Counted from the stretch's first letter, positions 16,384 through 25,862 are shown. The stretch is DNA of 64,000 nucleotides from Dictyobacter aurantiacus (GCF_003967515.1 NZ_BIFQ01000001.1:4464001-4528000); one strand, 5' to 3'. Numbers and translations: made by a program. Notes: generated from the sequence alone by a model not told the origin.

Positions 16384-17496
16384 ATGGATGACAGTTTCTT
16401 TCATTCACAGGTGCGGACCGTGTGGTGGGAAGAGGATGAGGCAGATGGTCGTGCGCAGATTGGCCTGCTGGATCAATCGTTGTTACCACAGCAGGTGGTT
16501 ATCATGCATCTTCAGCATGAGCAGCAGGTGGCTGATGCGATCGCCAGTTTGAAGGTGAGGGGGGCGCCGGTGATCGGTGTGACGGCCGCCTTTGGCGTTG
16601 CCCTGGCCGCCGCCAGGCTCCTGGCTGAGCGCCAGGCAGTCCAGCGCGAGCTTACCCTGGCCGAGCTCAGCGAGCACGTGCATGAGGTCAGCCAGTTGCT
16701 GTGTCGTACGCGACCCACGGCCGTAAATCTCTTCTGGGCAACCGAGCGTATGCAGCGCTGTCTGCAGCAAGTCGCCCGAACATCCATGCCGGTCCAGCAG
16801 CTTGTCGCCCTTTTGCAAGAAGAGGCGCAGGCCATCGCTGCTGAAGATGTGCAGGCGTGCTGGCAGATGGGCATGTATGGGGCTGAATTAATTGCTGATG
16901 GTGATACACTATTGACGCATTGTAATGCCGGTGCCCTGGCCACGACAGGCATCGGGACCGCGCTGGCCCCGATATACGTGGCGGCCCGCAGCGGGAAGAA
17001 TCTGCATGTCCTGGTTGATGAAACGCGACCTGTTCTTCAGGGCGCGCGTTTAACGGCCTGGGAGTTACAGCAGGAGGGTATTCCGCTGACACTGATCACC
17101 GATAACATGGCGGGCCACTTTATGCGTCAGGGGAACATTCGCTCTATTTTCGTGGGGGCCGATCGCATCGCCGCCAATGGTGACGTAGCCAACAAGATTG
17201 GCACGTATAGCCTGGCGGTGCTGGCGCATGCTCACCAGATTCCGTTGTATGTGGTGGCTCCTTGCTCCACCATCGATCTCTCGCTTCCCTCGGGAGATCA
17301 GATCCCCATAGAGCAACGCAAGCCCGAGGAAGTAACGACATTGTATGGGACCTCGATCGCTCCCGCTGGTGTCGCGGTGGCCAACCCTGCGTTTGATGTC
17401 ACGCCCCATCCCTATATTTCTGCTATTATTACAGAAAAAGGGATCGTGCGACCTCCGTATCGTGAAAATCTGAGGGAGCTAGATACGGAGCACTAG
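16384..17496 (+). CDS. mtnA: S-methyl-5-thioribose-1-phosphate isomerase
   Basis: A 370-residue enzyme of methionine salvage that converts methylthioribose-1-phosphate to methylthioribulose-1-phosphate. The ATG at 16384 follows GAGGAGG at 16367-16373 and gives the usual N-terminus (SQVRTVWW). Catalytic residues are visible: C180 in THCNAGALAT and D260 in GADRIAANGDVANKIGT. Substrate-binding motifs are KVRGAPVIGV and DETRPVLQGARLTAWEL. It heads a cluster with an HD hydrolase, a PfkB kinase, ahcY and metK, so the region handles SAM by-products. No methylthioadenosine phosphorylase gene is in the window. Confidence 0.95.
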   Translation: MDDSFFHSQVRTVWWEEDEADGRAQIGLLDQSLLPQQVVIMHLQHEQQVADAIASLKVRGAPVIGVTAAFGVALAAARLLAERQAVQRELTLAELSEHVHEVSQLLCRTRPTAVNLFWATERMQRCLQQVARTSMPVQQLVALLQEEAQAIAAEDVQACWQMGMYGAELIADGDTLLTHCNAGALATTGIGTALAPIYVAARSGKNLHVLVDETRPVLQGARLTAWELQQEGIPLTLITDNMAGHFMRQGNIRSIFVGADRIAANGDVANKIGTYSLAVLAHAHQIPLYVVAPCSTIDLSLPSGDQIPIEQRKPEEVTTLYGTSIAPAGVAVANPAFDVTPHPYISAIITEKGIVRPPYRENLRELDTEH

Positions 17497-17518
17497 CTTT
17501 TAGGGAAGGTATTTTAGG

Positions 17519-18151
17519 ATGGATACAGATGTCGTGCAAGCTGCGGCCCAGTACGCGGAAGAGGTTATGGGCGGCGAAGGTTTTCGCTATGTGAGCGCTG
17601 TGGTCGCCAATTGTAAACTGCTGGCTCTTGAATTAGAGACGCAGGAAGACCAGGCCTTCGCTATCGACACTGATGCACTGATTATTGCTGGCTATCTTCA
17701 TGACATTTCAACGGTGACCCATGGTTTCCAGGATCACCAGGTGAAATCGGCCGAGATGGCGGTCGAGTTTCTGCGTCAGCATGAGGCACCGGACGCCCTG
17801 GTGCAGCATGTCGAGCAGGCTATCTTGACCCATACCACGGCGATTGCGTCTGATCAGCGTACTGAAGCGGTGACCGAGGGCAATATCCTCTACGATGCGG
17901 ATAAGCTGGGCCGCTTAAGCGGACTGGCCGTGATTACCTCGCTCATCGAGTTCGGGGCTCGCTATCCCAATCGTGCGGTTACCGGTGAGGTGCTGGCCGC
18001 CATCTTGCGCCACGTCGAGGAGCGTTTTATCGAGCTGTACCAATCTTTGCATACCGCTCCAGCCCGCGAGATGGCCCGCACCAAATTCAACAATACTTTG
18101 TCTTTTCTGGATGGAGTCATTGAGCATTTGAGTGACGCCACCCCGATTTAG
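17519..18151 (+). CDS. HD-domain phosphohydrolase
   Basis: A 210-residue HD-superfamily protein. The metal-binding set is visible as the HD pair in AGYLHDIS (about residues 62-63), the later His in AILTHTTAI and the Asp in LYDADKLGRL. It starts 22 nt after mtnA with GGAAGG before the ATG, so it is likely co-transcribed. HD enzymes cleave phosphate esters or nucleotides; the substrate here is not evident. Its place between mtnA and a PfkB kinase suggests a role in clearing or converting a nucleoside or sugar phosphate in the SAM cycle, but this is inference from context. Confidence 0.82.
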   Translation: MDTDVVQAAAQYAEEVMGGEGFRYVSAVVANCKLLALELETQEDQAFAIDTDALIIAGYLHDISTVTHGFQDHQVKSAEMAVEFLRQHEAPDALVQHVEQAILTHTTAIASDQRTEAVTEGNILYDADKLGRLSGLAVITSLIEFGARYPNRAVTGEVLAAILRHVEERFIELYQSLHTAPAREMARTKFNNTLSFLDGVIEHLSDATPI

Positions 18152-18221
18152 GGCAAAAAAATGAAACTTTTTAAGCGCAAATCCTCTCTTATTTACGAGA
18201 CAATTTTTATGGAGGCGAAAC

Positions 18222-19169
18222 TTGCCTATTCTAGTTGTGGGCTCAGTGGCCCTGGATACAGTAGAAACACCCTTTAACAGGATGGACGGCGTCCTGGGTG
18301 GGGCCGCATCATATTTTACGACCGCCGCATCGATCTATGATCAGGTCAACCTGGTGGGGATTGTAGGGAGTGACTTTCCACGTGAATACCTCGACTTCTG
18401 GCGCAACCGCTCGGTCAATCTCGATGGTCTCCAGATTCAGGAGGGGCGGACCTTCCACTGGCATGGGCGCTATCACATGGATATGAATACGCGCGATACC
18501 CTCGATACCCAGCTGGGCGTCTTTGGCGATTTCCATCCCGTGGTGCCCGCGTCCTACACACAGAGTCCGCTGGTCTTCCTGGCCAATATTCAACCAGAAC
18601 TACAGCTAGAGGTGCTGCAGCAGATGCCACACGCTCAGCTCACCGTGCTGGATACCATGGAGCTGTGGATCAATACCGCGCGCGATAAGTTGACTGAAGT
18701 GATCAAGCAGGTCGATGTGCTCTTGATGAGCGAGGAAGAGGTCAGGCAGTACACCAACCAGTCCAGCATTCTGGCGGCGGTCCGGCACTTCTTTACGCTG
18801 GGCCTCAAATACGTGGTGGTGAAGCTGGGTAGCTATGGCGCCCTGCTCTTTGGCGCCGATGGCACCTATTTTAGCGCGCCTTCATATCCCCTGGAAGAAG
18901 TGGTTGATCCCACGGGCGCAGGCGACTCCTTCGCGGGTGGTTTCCTGGGCTACCTCTCAACCATTCAGGCGGACGTCTCCGGACGCTTCTCTATCGATGA
19001 TATCAAGCGCGCGGTCGTGCACGGAAATATCATCGGCTCTTTTACCTGCGCTGATTTCGGCATCGGTGGCTTAACAGGTTTAAGCATGGATGATATCGTG
19101 AAGCGCTACGGTGAACTGGTGCGCTACTCGCATTTCGATCCCAACTGGACTCCTCAGGGAGCTCATTAG
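18222..19169 (+). CDS. PfkB-family sugar/nucleoside kinase
   Basis: A 315-residue ribokinase-like protein. The likely start is TTG at 18222, six nt after GGAGG; an ATG at 18209 is out of frame. The N-terminal signature is GGAASYFTTAASIY. The C-terminal signature DPTGAGDSFAGGFLG carries the anion hole and catalytic Asp. It should transfer phosphate from ATP to a sugar or nucleoside. Beside ahcY, which releases adenosine, an adenosine-kinase role is attractive; methylthioribose or another sugar is also possible. The sequence alone does not decide. It continues the mtnA-HD cluster, then a 358-bp repeat-rich gap separates it from ahcY. Confidence 0.85.
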   Translation: MPILVVGSVALDTVETPFNRMDGVLGGAASYFTTAASIYDQVNLVGIVGSDFPREYLDFWRNRSVNLDGLQIQEGRTFHWHGRYHMDMNTRDTLDTQLGVFGDFHPVVPASYTQSPLVFLANIQPELQLEVLQQMPHAQLTVLDTMELWINTARDKLTEVIKQVDVLLMSEEEVRQYTNQSSILAAVRHFFTLGLKYVVVKLGSYGALLFGADGTYFSAPSYPLEEVVDPTGAGDSFAGGFLGYLSTIQADVSGRFSIDDIKRAVVHGNIIGSFTCADFGIGGLTGLSMDDIVKRYGELVRYSHFDPNWTPQGAH

Positions 19170-19186
19170 CACTCCCAATGCGGGAG

Positions 19187-19410
19187 AATCCAGTACCTTA
19201 CAGGTACAGGTTTTTGAGAGCGGGGTCCAGGGGCGGCAGCCCATGGCGGGGTTTCAGGGGTGTCCCCTGATTTCCTCTCTCCTTATGCCGCCGTCAGGCG
19301 GCATAAGCCGGGCCCAAGGGGCAAGGCCCCTGAAAACCTACACTTGAAAGGAACCCTGCACCCCCGGTTTTGGAAACTTTTTCAAAAGTTCGGGATAACT
19401 CATCGGCTTT
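19187..19410. repeat. GC-rich intergenic repeat block
   Basis: The gap 19170-19527 has no gene. It contains many short inverted repeats: GGGGCGGCAGCCC-like, CAGGGGTGTCCCCTG, GCCGCC-GTCA-GGCGGC, and CCCGGTTTT...AAAAGTTCGGG. The composition is like the widespread GGGGTCCAGGGG-type intergenic repeats of some Gram-positive relatives. It probably forms extended RNA structure between the kinase and ahcY. Confidence 0.45.
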
Positions 19411-19527
19411 TTGTAAGCTATAGTTGCGCACAGAGAAATGTTGTAGAATAATCGGGAACGTTCCCCCGGAATGTTTCCCATCGCTTGTACAATCGTACGT
19501 CAGTACGGAAGGAATTTGATAGGTACA

Positions 19528-20796
19528 ATGACAACTTCAACACGTGGAGATGTAAAAGATCTCTCCCTGGCCCCTCGCGGTAAAGACCGTATCGAGTGGG
19601 CCGCGAAAGATATGCCTGTTCTGCGCCTCATTCGTGAGCGCTTCGCCAAGGAGCAGCCTCTCAAAGGCGTGCGTATGTCGGGCTGTTTGCATATTACAAC
19701 TGAGACCGCCAACCTGGCCATCACCCTGAAGGCTGGTGGTGCTGACCTGGTGCTGTGTGCCTCCAATCCTCTTTCGACGCAGGATGACGTGGCCGCCGCC
19801 CTGGTGAGCGAGTACGGTATTCCGACCTATGCCATCAAGGGTGAGGATGAGAAGACCTACTACAGCCACATCAACTCGGTGCTCGACCACAATCCTCAGA
19901 TGACGATGGACGATGGTTGTGATCTGGTTTCAACCCTGCACACCACGCGCACAGACCTGATCCCCGGCATCATCGGTGGTATGGAAGAGACCACCACCGG
20001 CGTGATCCGCCTGCACAGTATGGAGAAGCAGGGTGTCCTGCGCTTCCCGGTTCTGGCGGTCAATGACTCTGACACCAAGCATTTATTTGATAATCGCTAT
20101 GGGACAGGTCAGAGCACGCTGGACGCGATTATTCGCTCGACCAACGTCCTGCTGGCCGGTCGCACCATCGTGGTCTTCGGCTATGGCTGGTGTGGTCGTG
20201 GCGTGGCTTCCCGTGCCCATGGCCACGGCGCCAACGTGATCGTCTGCGAAGTCGATCCTACCCGCGCCCTGGAGGCCGTCATGGATGGCTATCGCGTCAT
20301 GCCCGGTGTCGAGGCTGCCGCCCTGGGCGATATCTTCATTACCGTGACCGGCGACATCAACGTGATCGACCAGGCTCATATGGAGAAGATGAAAGACGGC
20401 GCCCTGATCGCTAACTCTGGCCACTTCAATGACGAGATCAACATCCCGGCTCTGGAGAAACTGGCCACCGGCAAGCGCCGCGTGCGCGACTTTGTCGATG
20501 AGTACACCTATGCCGATGGCCGCCACGTACACTTGCTGGCCGAGGGCCGCCTGGTCAACCTGTCCGCCGCCGAAGGTCATCCCGCCAGCGTGATGGATAT
20601 GAGCTTTGCTAACCAGGCCCTGGGTTCCGAGTTCATGCTCAACCATGCCAAAGAGCTGAAGCCCCAGGTCTATACCCTGCCACAGGATCTCGACAAAGAG
20701 ATTGCGCGCCTCAAACTGCATGCCATGGGCATCAAGTTTGATACGCTTACTGAAGAGCAGGAGAAGTACCTCAACTCATGGGAGTCCGGCACCTAA
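19528..20796 (+). CDS. ahcY: Adenosylhomocysteinase
   Basis: A 422-residue SAH hydrolase; splits S-adenosylhomocysteine to adenosine and homocysteine, using bound NAD. The ATG at 19528 gives MTTSTRGDVKDL; GGAAGG lies 14 nt upstream, so the spacing is long. Motifs: SGCLHITTETANL, LCASNPLSTQDDVAAAL, NDSDTKHLFDNRYGTGQS, the NAD site VVFGYGWCGRGVASRA, and NSGHFNDEI. The C-terminus lacks the long KxDHYRY-like tail of eukaryotic forms and ends SWESGT. It fits the cluster with mtnA and metK: it removes the product of methylation and returns homocysteine to methionine. Confidence 0.96.
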   Translation: MTTSTRGDVKDLSLAPRGKDRIEWAAKDMPVLRLIRERFAKEQPLKGVRMSGCLHITTETANLAITLKAGGADLVLCASNPLSTQDDVAAALVSEYGIPTYAIKGEDEKTYYSHINSVLDHNPQMTMDDGCDLVSTLHTTRTDLIPGIIGGMEETTTGVIRLHSMEKQGVLRFPVLAVNDSDTKHLFDNRYGTGQSTLDAIIRSTNVLLAGRTIVVFGYGWCGRGVASRAHGHGANVIVCEVDPTRALEAVMDGYRVMPGVEAAALGDIFITVTGDINVIDQAHMEKMKDGALIANSGHFNDEINIPALEKLATGKRRVRDFVDEYTYADGRHVHLLAEGRLVNLSAAEGHPASVMDMSFANQALGSEFMLNHAKELKPQVYTLPQDLDKEIARLKLHAMGIKFDTLTEEQEKYLNSWESGT

Positions 20797-20816
20797 ACCG
20801 TCTCTCATGTGGCCCC

Positions 20817-20858
20817 GGATAGCAGGCTGGCGGCATAGCATTGCGCCAGCCGCTATCC
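20817..20858 (+). terminator. Hairpin after ahcY
   Basis: GGATAGCAGGCTGGCG (20817-20832) pairs with CGCCAGCCGCTATCC (20844-20858) with one bulge; only a mixed pyrimidine run follows, so termination strength is uncertain. Confidence 0.55.
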
Positions 20859-21026
20859 TTCGCTTCTCCTTCTCATCATGCATCAATGTACTTGATCCAT
20901 GCATGCTGATAGCGCTTGCATAGATTTGACATCTAGCATATCTGTAGCGTACAATTATAAGCAATGTTAAGCGCATAGGGGGTGTTAAACCCCCGCTACA
21001 TGGACAAATAAATACATGAGTGTAAT

Positions 21027-21190
21027 CACTCTCATCAAGAGAGGTGGAGGGAAACGGCCCGATGAAGCCCGGCAACCCGCCTGTTTTCACTAACAAACAG
21101 GAAGGGTGCCAATTCCGGCGGTCTATGCTATGCCGCAAGATGAGGGGAATGTGCAATAGCCACACCCCTGAGAAAAAGGGGTTTTTTTAT
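21027..21190 (+). promoter_or_regulatory. SAM-I (S-box) riboswitch with terminator, upstream of metK
   Basis: The aptamer core is plain: CTCATCAAGAGAGGTGGAGG (21031-21050), then GGCCCGATGAAGCCCGGCAACC, and GGTGCCAATTCC. P1 closes with GATGAG (21139-21144). The terminator CCCCTGAGAAAAAGGGG plus seven T (21164-21188) follows. An alternative pairing of AGGGGAATGTG with CACACCCCT can form when SAM is absent. SAM should therefore stop transcription of metK. Confidence 0.96.
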
Positions 21191-21304
21191 GCCTGAGCCC
21201 CACACATACTTCTCACTTCACCTTCAGCATAGAATAAAAGTAATTACTATGGCCATACATATGCATGTGTCACCAATTTTTTTCGAGAAAGGAATGGCCC
21301 ATTC

Positions 21305-22567
21305 ATGACAAGTTTCATGCGTGACCCTAAAACATTTTTTACCAGCGAGTCGGTGACTGAAGGTCATCCAGATAAACTCTGTGATCAAATTTCGGACGCG
21401 ATTCTGGATGCGATTCTGGCGCAAGACCCTATGGCTCGCGTGGCCTGTGAGACGGCTACAACGACAGGCCTGGTTCTGGTTGCAGGTGAAATTTCAACGT
21501 CAGCCTGGGTCGATATGTCGGCGGTCGTGCGCCAAACGATCGAACAGGTCGGCTATATCAATGCCGATTATGGTTTCGACTATCGCACCTGTGGTGTTAC
21601 AACCTCCATTGGCAAGCAGTCACCCGACATCGATATGGGCGTCAGCCATTCTCTGGAGACCAAAGGCGATAAGGTCGTGCGGTTGACCGACGACGAGCTG
21701 GAGCGCATCGGCGCTGGTGACCAGGGTATGATGATCGGTTTTGCCTGTAATGAGACCCCCGAACTGATGCCGATGCCGATCAGCCTGGCCCACAAATTAA
21801 CGCGCCAGCTCTCGCAGGTACGCCGCAAATCCTGGAGCGGCCAGGGACCGATGACATATTTACGTCCCGATGGTAAGGCGCAGGTCACAGTACAGTATGA
21901 GCATGGCGTACCAACCCGCGTTGATACGATCGTGATTTCTACCCAGCACGCGGACTACGTGGATCGCGAGCAGATCCGCCAGGATGTGATCGAGTATATT
22001 ATTAAGCCCGTTATTCCCGCGCACCTGCTGGATAAGGACACCAAGTTCTATGTCAATCCTACCGGCCGCTTTGTTACCGGTGGTCCTATGGGCGATGCTG
22101 GCCTGACCGGCCGTAAGATTATCGTCGATACCTATGGCGGCATGGCTCGCCATGGTGGTGGCGCCTTCAGTGGTAAAGACGCGACCAAGGTTGACCGTTC
22201 AGCTGCCTACGCGGCTCGCCATATCGCCAAGAACATCGTGGCCGCCGGCCTGGCGGATCGCATTGAGTTGCAGATCGCCTATGCCATCGGCGTGGCTCGC
22301 CCACTCTCGCTGTTCGTCGAGACCTTTGGCACCGGCAAGGTCTCGGATGAAGAGATTATTCGCCTGATCAACGAGCACTTTGATCTGCGCCCGGCGGGCA
22401 TTATCCAGGCACTGGACCTGCGCCGCCCCATCTACCAGCCGACCGCCGCCTTCGGTCACTTCGGACGCACCGACATCGACCTGCCCTGGGAGGCCCTCGA
22501 TAAAGTCCCCATGCTGCGCAAAGGCGTCGGCGCCAGCGCCGAAACCAGCGAAGCAGTCTCTCAATAA
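21305..22567 (+). CDS. metK: S-adenosylmethionine synthetase
   Basis: A 420-residue enzyme making SAM from methionine and ATP. Motifs: FTSESVTEGHPDKLCDQISDAIL (N-terminal ATP/Mg site, split here), GAGDQGMMIGFACNET, and GGAFSGKDATKVDRSAAY. The ATG at 21305 follows GAAAGGAATGG. It is controlled by the SAM-I riboswitch directly upstream. It supplies SAM whose by-products are handled by ahcY and mtnA in the same neighbourhood. Its length is slightly above the 385-400 usual for the family. Confidence 0.97.
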   Translation: MTSFMRDPKTFFTSESVTEGHPDKLCDQISDAILDAILAQDPMARVACETATTTGLVLVAGEISTSAWVDMSAVVRQTIEQVGYINADYGFDYRTCGVTTSIGKQSPDIDMGVSHSLETKGDKVVRLTDDELERIGAGDQGMMIGFACNETPELMPMPISLAHKLTRQLSQVRRKSWSGQGPMTYLRPDGKAQVTVQYEHGVPTRVDTIVISTQHADYVDREQIRQDVIEYIIKPVIPAHLLDKDTKFYVNPTGRFVTGGPMGDAGLTGRKIIVDTYGGMARHGGGAFSGKDATKVDRSAAYAARHIAKNIVAAGLADRIELQIAYAIGVARPLSLFVETFGTGKVSDEEIIRLINEHFDLRPAGIIQALDLRRPIYQPTAAFGHFGRTDIDLPWEALDKVPMLRKGVGASAETSEAVSQ

Positions 22568-22591
22568 ATCCAAAATTTTGAGATGATCCCT

Positions 22592-22694
22592 CACACAATT
22601 AAGCACGGCGGGTTCACAGCGGCGATTAGCCGCTGTGAACCCGCCGTGCTTAATTGTGTGTTGTGGGGCCGCCGCAGACGGCCCCACAACACAC
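22592..22694. repeat. Two overlapping large palindromes after metK
   Basis: First: 32-bp perfect arms 22592-22623 and 22629-22660, loop GATTA. Second: 16-bp perfect arms 22656-22671 and 22679-22694. The right arm of the first shares its last five bases (GTGTG) with the left arm of the second, so both cannot be fully formed at once. They follow metK and precede the acyl-CoA dehydrogenase, read the same way. Confidence 0.85.
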
Positions 22695-22806
22695 AAAAGA
22701 TTTACCCCCTCGCTATTTATTGTCTGCATCTACTATAATGTGTGATGTACAGATTACCTGTACCTATCACAACTTATATGCATAGTGCAGAAAGGATCAC
22801 CTCGAG

Positions 22807-23955
22807 ATGGACTTTTCACTCAATGAAGAGCAGATGGCCATTCGTCAGACATGCAGGGAATTCGCTGAACAAGAAATCAAGCCCATTGCTGAAGAAATAG
22901 ATGCCACCGGTTCGTTCCCTTACGCGCTGATTCGCCAGATGGGCGAGCTCGGCCTGTTAGGACTGCCTTTCCCCGAAGAATATGGCGGGGCCGGGGCGGA
23001 TTTTCTTTCGTATTGTCTGGCTATTGAGGAGATTTCACGCGGAGACGTTTCCATCGGGATTACCATGGAGGCCCATACATCCCTGGGCGCGACACCGTTT
23101 TTTCTCTTTGGCTCACAACAACAGAAAGAGCAGTACCTGACTCCGCTGGCCCGTGGCGAGCAATTGTGGGCGTTTGGCCTGACCGAGCCTGAGGCCGGTT
23201 CGGATTCCGGCGGTACACAGACGCGCGCCGTGTTGCAGGATGGCTGCTGGCATATTAATGGCTCCAAGACCTTCATCACCAATGCCGGTACCGATATGAC
23301 TGGTGGCGTTACGATTACCGCCGTCACTGGCCATACCCCAAAGGGGCGTCCGGAGATTACCAATCTTATTGTGCCAAAGGGGACACCCGGCTATACCATT
23401 GGCAAGTCATACAAGAAGATGGGCTGGAAAGCTTCGGATACACGCCCGCTGGCCTTTGAGGATTGCCAGGTGCCGGAGGGGAATATCCTGGGGCGTCCTG
23501 GAGACGGTTTTAAGCAGTTTCTGCGCATCCTGGATGGTGGACGCGTAGCTATTGCCGCGCTCTCTGTTGGACTGGCCCAGGCGTGTCTTGATGAGGCTCT
23601 GAGCTATGCCAGACAGCGCAAGCAGTTTGGCCAGTCGATCAGCAAGTTCCAGGCTATCCAGTTCAAGCTGGCCGATATGGATATGGAGATAGAACTGGCG
23701 CGGCTGATGTATTACAAGGCTGCCTGGCTGCACATGCAGGGAAAGCCCTATACACGTGAGGCTTCAATGGCCAAGCTGTTCGCCTCCGAAACCGCCAAGC
23801 GCGCCGCCGATCAGGCGGTCCAGATACACGGTGGCTATGGCTACATGGACGAGTACCCGGTCTCGCGCTACTGGCGCAGCGTCAAAATCAACGAGATTGG
23901 GGAGGGCACCAGCGAGGTGCAGCGCATGCTGATCGCCAAACAGCTCGGCTGCTAA
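22807..23955 (+). CDS. Acyl-CoA dehydrogenase
   Basis: A 382-residue FAD enzyme of the short/medium-chain ACAD type. It has the family blocks FGLTEPEAGSDSGGTQT (FAD contact), KTFITNAG, ARQRKQFGQSISKFQAIQFKLADM and QIHGGYGYMDEYPVSRYWR. The catalytic Glu is in IGEGTSEVQRMLIAKQLG near the C-terminus. It introduces the 2,3-double bond into an acyl-CoA and passes electrons to ETF. The ATG at 22807 follows AAAGGATCACC. It probably ended close to a terminator that is now separated by the IS insertion just downstream. Confidence 0.94.
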   Translation: MDFSLNEEQMAIRQTCREFAEQEIKPIAEEIDATGSFPYALIRQMGELGLLGLPFPEEYGGAGADFLSYCLAIEEISRGDVSIGITMEAHTSLGATPFFLFGSQQQKEQYLTPLARGEQLWAFGLTEPEAGSDSGGTQTRAVLQDGCWHINGSKTFITNAGTDMTGGVTITAVTGHTPKGRPEITNLIVPKGTPGYTIGKSYKKMGWKASDTRPLAFEDCQVPEGNILGRPGDGFKQFLRILDGGRVAIAALSVGLAQACLDEALSYARQRKQFGQSISKFQAIQFKLADMDMEIELARLMYYKAAWLHMQGKPYTREASMAKLFASETAKRAADQAVQIHGGYGYMDEYPVSRYWRSVKINEIGEGTSEVQRMLIAKQLGC

Positions 23956-23983
23956 GCTTAGATGAGGTATTTCATTACTGTAT

Positions 23984-25857
23984 AACATGAGACATCCCAA
24001 ATTTTAGGGATGAACTTGTGAAAGAAGCGAGCAGTTCTCCATTTTTGAAGGAGAACTGCTCGCTTCTCTTCTCTTGCAGAACAACGTGCTTTCCCCGTTT
24101 GGCTCGCTGAAAAGCACCACTGTGCCAAAAAACGGAAAAAGAGAAAGGAGCTGGTCAACCGACTTTCCACTCCCACAGCATCCCAGCGGCTTCCACAGGG
24201 CCTAGGGGTATGCTCTTTTCGCACGCATTCGCATCCTCTGTTGGCAAGACGTGTTGTACCCGATGAACACCGGACACACGCCCACATGGTCAGCCGATGC
24301 CGACCAGAGCGTCTCTCGTCACGTGGGGAACCTCCACACCGCCTCAGAGCATAATGATCTGGACGCGAGGCTGGGGCCGGGGCCGGCCAGCTACCTCCTC
24401 CCAGCGCGCAGGGATCCGTTGCCACAACCGACTCAAGGCCAGGCGCAGCCGTGCAAACGGCTGGTGTGCTTGCCGGGCATGACGGCCTGTGCGATGACAG
24501 TAGTGCCGCAACAGCCAGCGGCGTAAGAGTTCGTAAAACGGCGCCAGCAGGCTCAGCAGAAAGGCGTAGGCCAGCGCCGCCAACAGCAGCAGTTTTTCTC
24601 GCGTCTCCCACTCCCAGAGCCGCGGGCTTTGGAAGCCCAATTCGCTCTTGTTTTCTTTCCAGGTCAGTTCGATCTGCCAGCGACGCGCATAGGCAAACAT
24701 AATCCGCCAGGCATCTTCCGCGGTGGTGATGGACTCGGCGGTGAGCAGATACCAGGGCAAGCCACCTTTGCGCCGGGCCACGACCAACCACAACGGCTGC
24801 TCAGGATGGTCGGGATGCCTCACCGCACAAGCGAGAACACTGCCCATGACCCACTGGTGACGACGGCAATCCCACACCCAGCGTTCTTGCCATCCTCGTT
24901 TGCCGCGGGTGATTTTCCAGGCTGCACGTCGCTGACCCTGGGCATCCACGAGCTGGTAATCTTTTTTCCAGCGCAGCACAAAGCGCAACGAGAACGCCAG
25001 CAACAGACCCAGCCAGAAACTGCTGGCGAAGCCTTGATCAAAGACATGCATCACCTCGCGTCCCCAGAGCAGAACGCCTTGCAGTAACAGTTTGGCTTGT
25101 TCATCGCGTTTGAAGGAAGCGCGCGCCCCACGGCTGGTCCACCACCGCATGCTGGCTAGTTCAGGCGGGTCGTCTTGCTGCTCGCTGCCGACCAGGACCA
25201 CGGCCAACCAATGGAGGCCCGGCACAAAGATGGGGCCACGGGGCGGGGTGTAGTAACCTTTCTTGATATGGGTGAGTCGAGCGCCCTTACTCGAGCGCAC
25301 CGGGGCAAGGTCGTCCGAGGCGATAGTTTCTGGCTTCTCCCACGCACTCTCATCCCACAGCGCCAGCACATCCCTTCCCATCTGTTTCCACCTTGTGAGA
25401 CGTTGGCTGGCTCGATGCCACAGATACGAGCGGATCAGTTCAGCCGACCATTTGCGACAATGCAGCAGCCGAGACAGGCGTTTGGTTCCTGCCGGAGCTT
25501 TGTCGGGCGTCTCGAGATAGCCGCCCATTTCCGAAAGGAGCAAGCCATTGACGCGATCACGGAAGGTCAAGATCACCGCCACGGTCTGCACCATCGTGCG
25601 CACCAGTCGTTTGTCCATGCGGCTATCGGCTTGCATGAGCAAGGGAGCCAGAAAGTGAGCCAGAGCAGTGTACAATCCCTGCGCCATCTCGGCAGGGGGA
25701 TATGCTGGAACTTGTGGCTCCTCAAGCGGTGTGAGATACTGAGATGACATAAACAACACCTCCTGGATTGACTGAATGGTGGTCTGTTTTTCCTTCAGTC
25801 TCGCTCAGGAGGTGTCTTTTTACAAACCCGACCTTAAAATTCGGGATGTCTCATGTT
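23984..25857 (-). mobile_element. IS4-type insertion sequence, about 1.87 kb
   Basis: Terminal inverted repeats: AACATGAGACATCCCAAATT at the left (23984 onward) and the inverse of AACATGAGACATCCCGAATT at the right end (to 25857), about 19 of 20 matching, extending imperfectly inward. Between them is one transposase gene on the minus strand and a 17-bp hairpin near the left end (24024-24040 / 24050-24066) that could end its transcript. The element lies between the convergent acyl-CoA dehydrogenase and an anti-sigma gene. ATTACT occurs on both flanks (23974-23979 and 25862-25867) but at unequal distances, so a target duplication is not established. Confidence 0.88.
24344..25750 (-). CDS. Transposase, IS4-type DDE
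   Basis: A 468-residue transposase starting at ATG 25750, eight nt after AGGAGG; GTG at 25759 lies too close to that site. DDE residues: first Asp in LALWDESAWEKPE, second Asp in VFDQGFASSFWL, and Glu in YARRWQIELTWKENKSE, which fits the Y-(2)-R-(3)-E-(6)-K signature of the IS4 family exactly. The frame is uninterrupted and both terminal repeats are present, so the element may be active. Local G+C is higher than that of neighbouring genes, consistent with recent arrival. Confidence 0.92.
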   Translation of the reverse strand: MSSQYLTPLEEPQVPAYPPAEMAQGLYTALAHFLAPLLMQADSRMDKRLVRTMVQTVAVILTFRDRVNGLLLSEMGGYLETPDKAPAGTKRLSRLLHCRKWSAELIRSYLWHRASQRLTRWKQMGRDVLALWDESAWEKPETIASDDLAPVRSSKGARLTHIKKGYYTPPRGPIFVPGLHWLAVVLVGSEQQDDPPELASMRWWTSRGARASFKRDEQAKLLLQGVLLWGREVMHVFDQGFASSFWLGLLLAFSLRFVLRWKKDYQLVDAQGQRRAAWKITRGKRGWQERWVWDCRRHQWVMGSVLACAVRHPDHPEQPLWLVVARRKGGLPWYLLTAESITTAEDAWRIMFAYARRWQIELTWKENKSELGFQSPRLWEWETREKLLLLAALAYAFLLSLLAPFYELLRRWLLRHYCHRTGRHARQAHQPFARLRLALSRLWQRIPARWEEVAGRPRPQPRVQIIML

Positions 25858-25862
25858 TGTGA

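Noticed and set aside
23958..24791. Second minus-strand protein inside the IS
   Set aside because: Overlaps the transposase in another frame, has biased composition and no start signal; a shadow.
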